Shown in pieces: positions 63,525 through 64,000 of a stretch of DNA of 64,000 nucleotides (the first letter of the stretch is position 1; each line of letters opens with the position of its first letter). This DNA is from Anoplolepis gracilipes (taxonomy: Eukaryota > Arthropoda > Insecta > Hymenoptera > Formicidae): positions 6,498,501 through 6,562,500 of the forward strand of contig NC_132971.1 in assembly GCF_047496725.1 (NCBI RefSeq), written 5' to 3'. The position numbers were made by a program, and so were the translations under genes. Under the pieces are notes generated by a model that saw nothing but the letters and a program-made list of their open reading frames with translations, searched no databases and had not been told where the DNA came from.

Positions 63525-64000
63525 ATATTAAAACACAGCTGTACAGAGTATTAAATTTTTATATAAAGAAATGTTAATGTGTGAAACGCCATAGTTGAAC
63601 AATGTGGTCCGGTAATTACATATGTACATGTCTGATTAGAAAGGAGTTTCGAAATTCATGAGACGTATTTTATTCTGAAACAATTCCAAGAATTCGCGAT
63701 ATTTTTATTTTTACGCTAGACGCACTTCGCTTAGCTCTCTCGCGTGAACAGTAAAAAATTTCGTCTCGGGCCTCGAATATCATCTGCCGGGAATTGTAAG
63801 GCGCCTCCGTGCATTACTTCCGGCGCTCGCAGAAGGCACGGATCCGTCAGCGTAACGACCTTGGTGATGCGCCGCTTCCTCTTTCTATGACGATTAAGGA
63901 AAACGACAAGGGGAGAGGGGAGAGGGGAGTACTCGTAAATAAGTTTGTTCGCCTGTTCGTGCCGCGAGCAATTATCCTTGAATATTTTAACGAATCGCAT
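63525..64000. other. Gene-free stretch to window end
   Basis: The minus strand is open from the window edge (64000) to 63731, 89 codons, but with no recognised motif, and the open part contains GGGGAGA repeats at 63908-63928. It could be cut by the window edge. Confidence 0.4.

Noticed and set aside
63731..64000. 89-codon minus frame reaching the window edge
   Set aside because: It may continue outside, but it includes a GGGGAGA repeat and has no recognised motif. There is not enough to call a gene.

Overview
This is eukaryotic, mostly non-coding DNA, most likely from a hymenopteran insect and probably an ant. That placement is inference. It rests on the abundance of CpG and CGCG words in otherwise AT-rich DNA, the very dense GA/TC, TA and CA microsatellites, a pure TCG array, and the absence of bacterial gene organisation. 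No open reading frame longer than about 230 codons exists, and the longest ones are simple-sequence artefacts. I recognise no protein family, tRNA, rRNA, snRNA or known microRNA. The window looks like intergenic DNA or the inside of one or more very long introns.

Layout. Positions 1-9700 are unique sequence with scattered purine runs, an 87-bp AG tract at 4732, a perfect 20-bp palindrome at 4245 and an AT-rich block at 6890-7560. Positions 9700-15300 are the microsatellite-richest part: a CA/CATA/TA compound, a 113-bp AG tract, two long TA tracts and a 342-bp AC/ACGC/AC array. A 299-bp imperfect hairpin lies 61 bp before that array. Positions 19700-22800 are GC- and CpG-rich, with CTG/CCG and GTCC repeats, and are the best guess for a promoter or 5' exon region. 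Positions 22800-46000 alternate between AT-rich blocks, GA/TC tracts and poly-T runs. Positions 46250-48400 hold nested repeats. Positions 52000-54100 are AT-rich. Positions 54600-64000 hold a (TCG)20 array, a cluster of duplications and hairpins near 58000, and a long TC tract at 61072.

The most substantive structure is mobile-element debris. Family A has six diverged copies (12991, 31634, 38649, 41452, 46251, 53733) of about 260-350 bp. They share an internal core, and five of the six have clear terminal inverted repeats resembling CTCGAGTCGAAATTTTC, so the family looks like a non-autonomous DNA transposon (MITE). Family B has three copies (46346, 47803 and, inverted, 63140) that share ordered blocks of sequence. 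One B copy sits inside an A copy, which gives a relative age.

For genes, the window supports only weak exon candidates. Each has splice-site consensus at one or both ends and an open frame: 34347-34416 (+), 18411-18462 (-), 19386-19748 (+, acceptor only), 12920-12976 (+) and 37427-37504 (+). None has recognisable protein homology, so all are low confidence. I found no interacting gene system here. The points most worth checking are the long hairpin, the A/B element families, inverted GA/TC tract pairs, and the 34347 and 18411 exon candidates.
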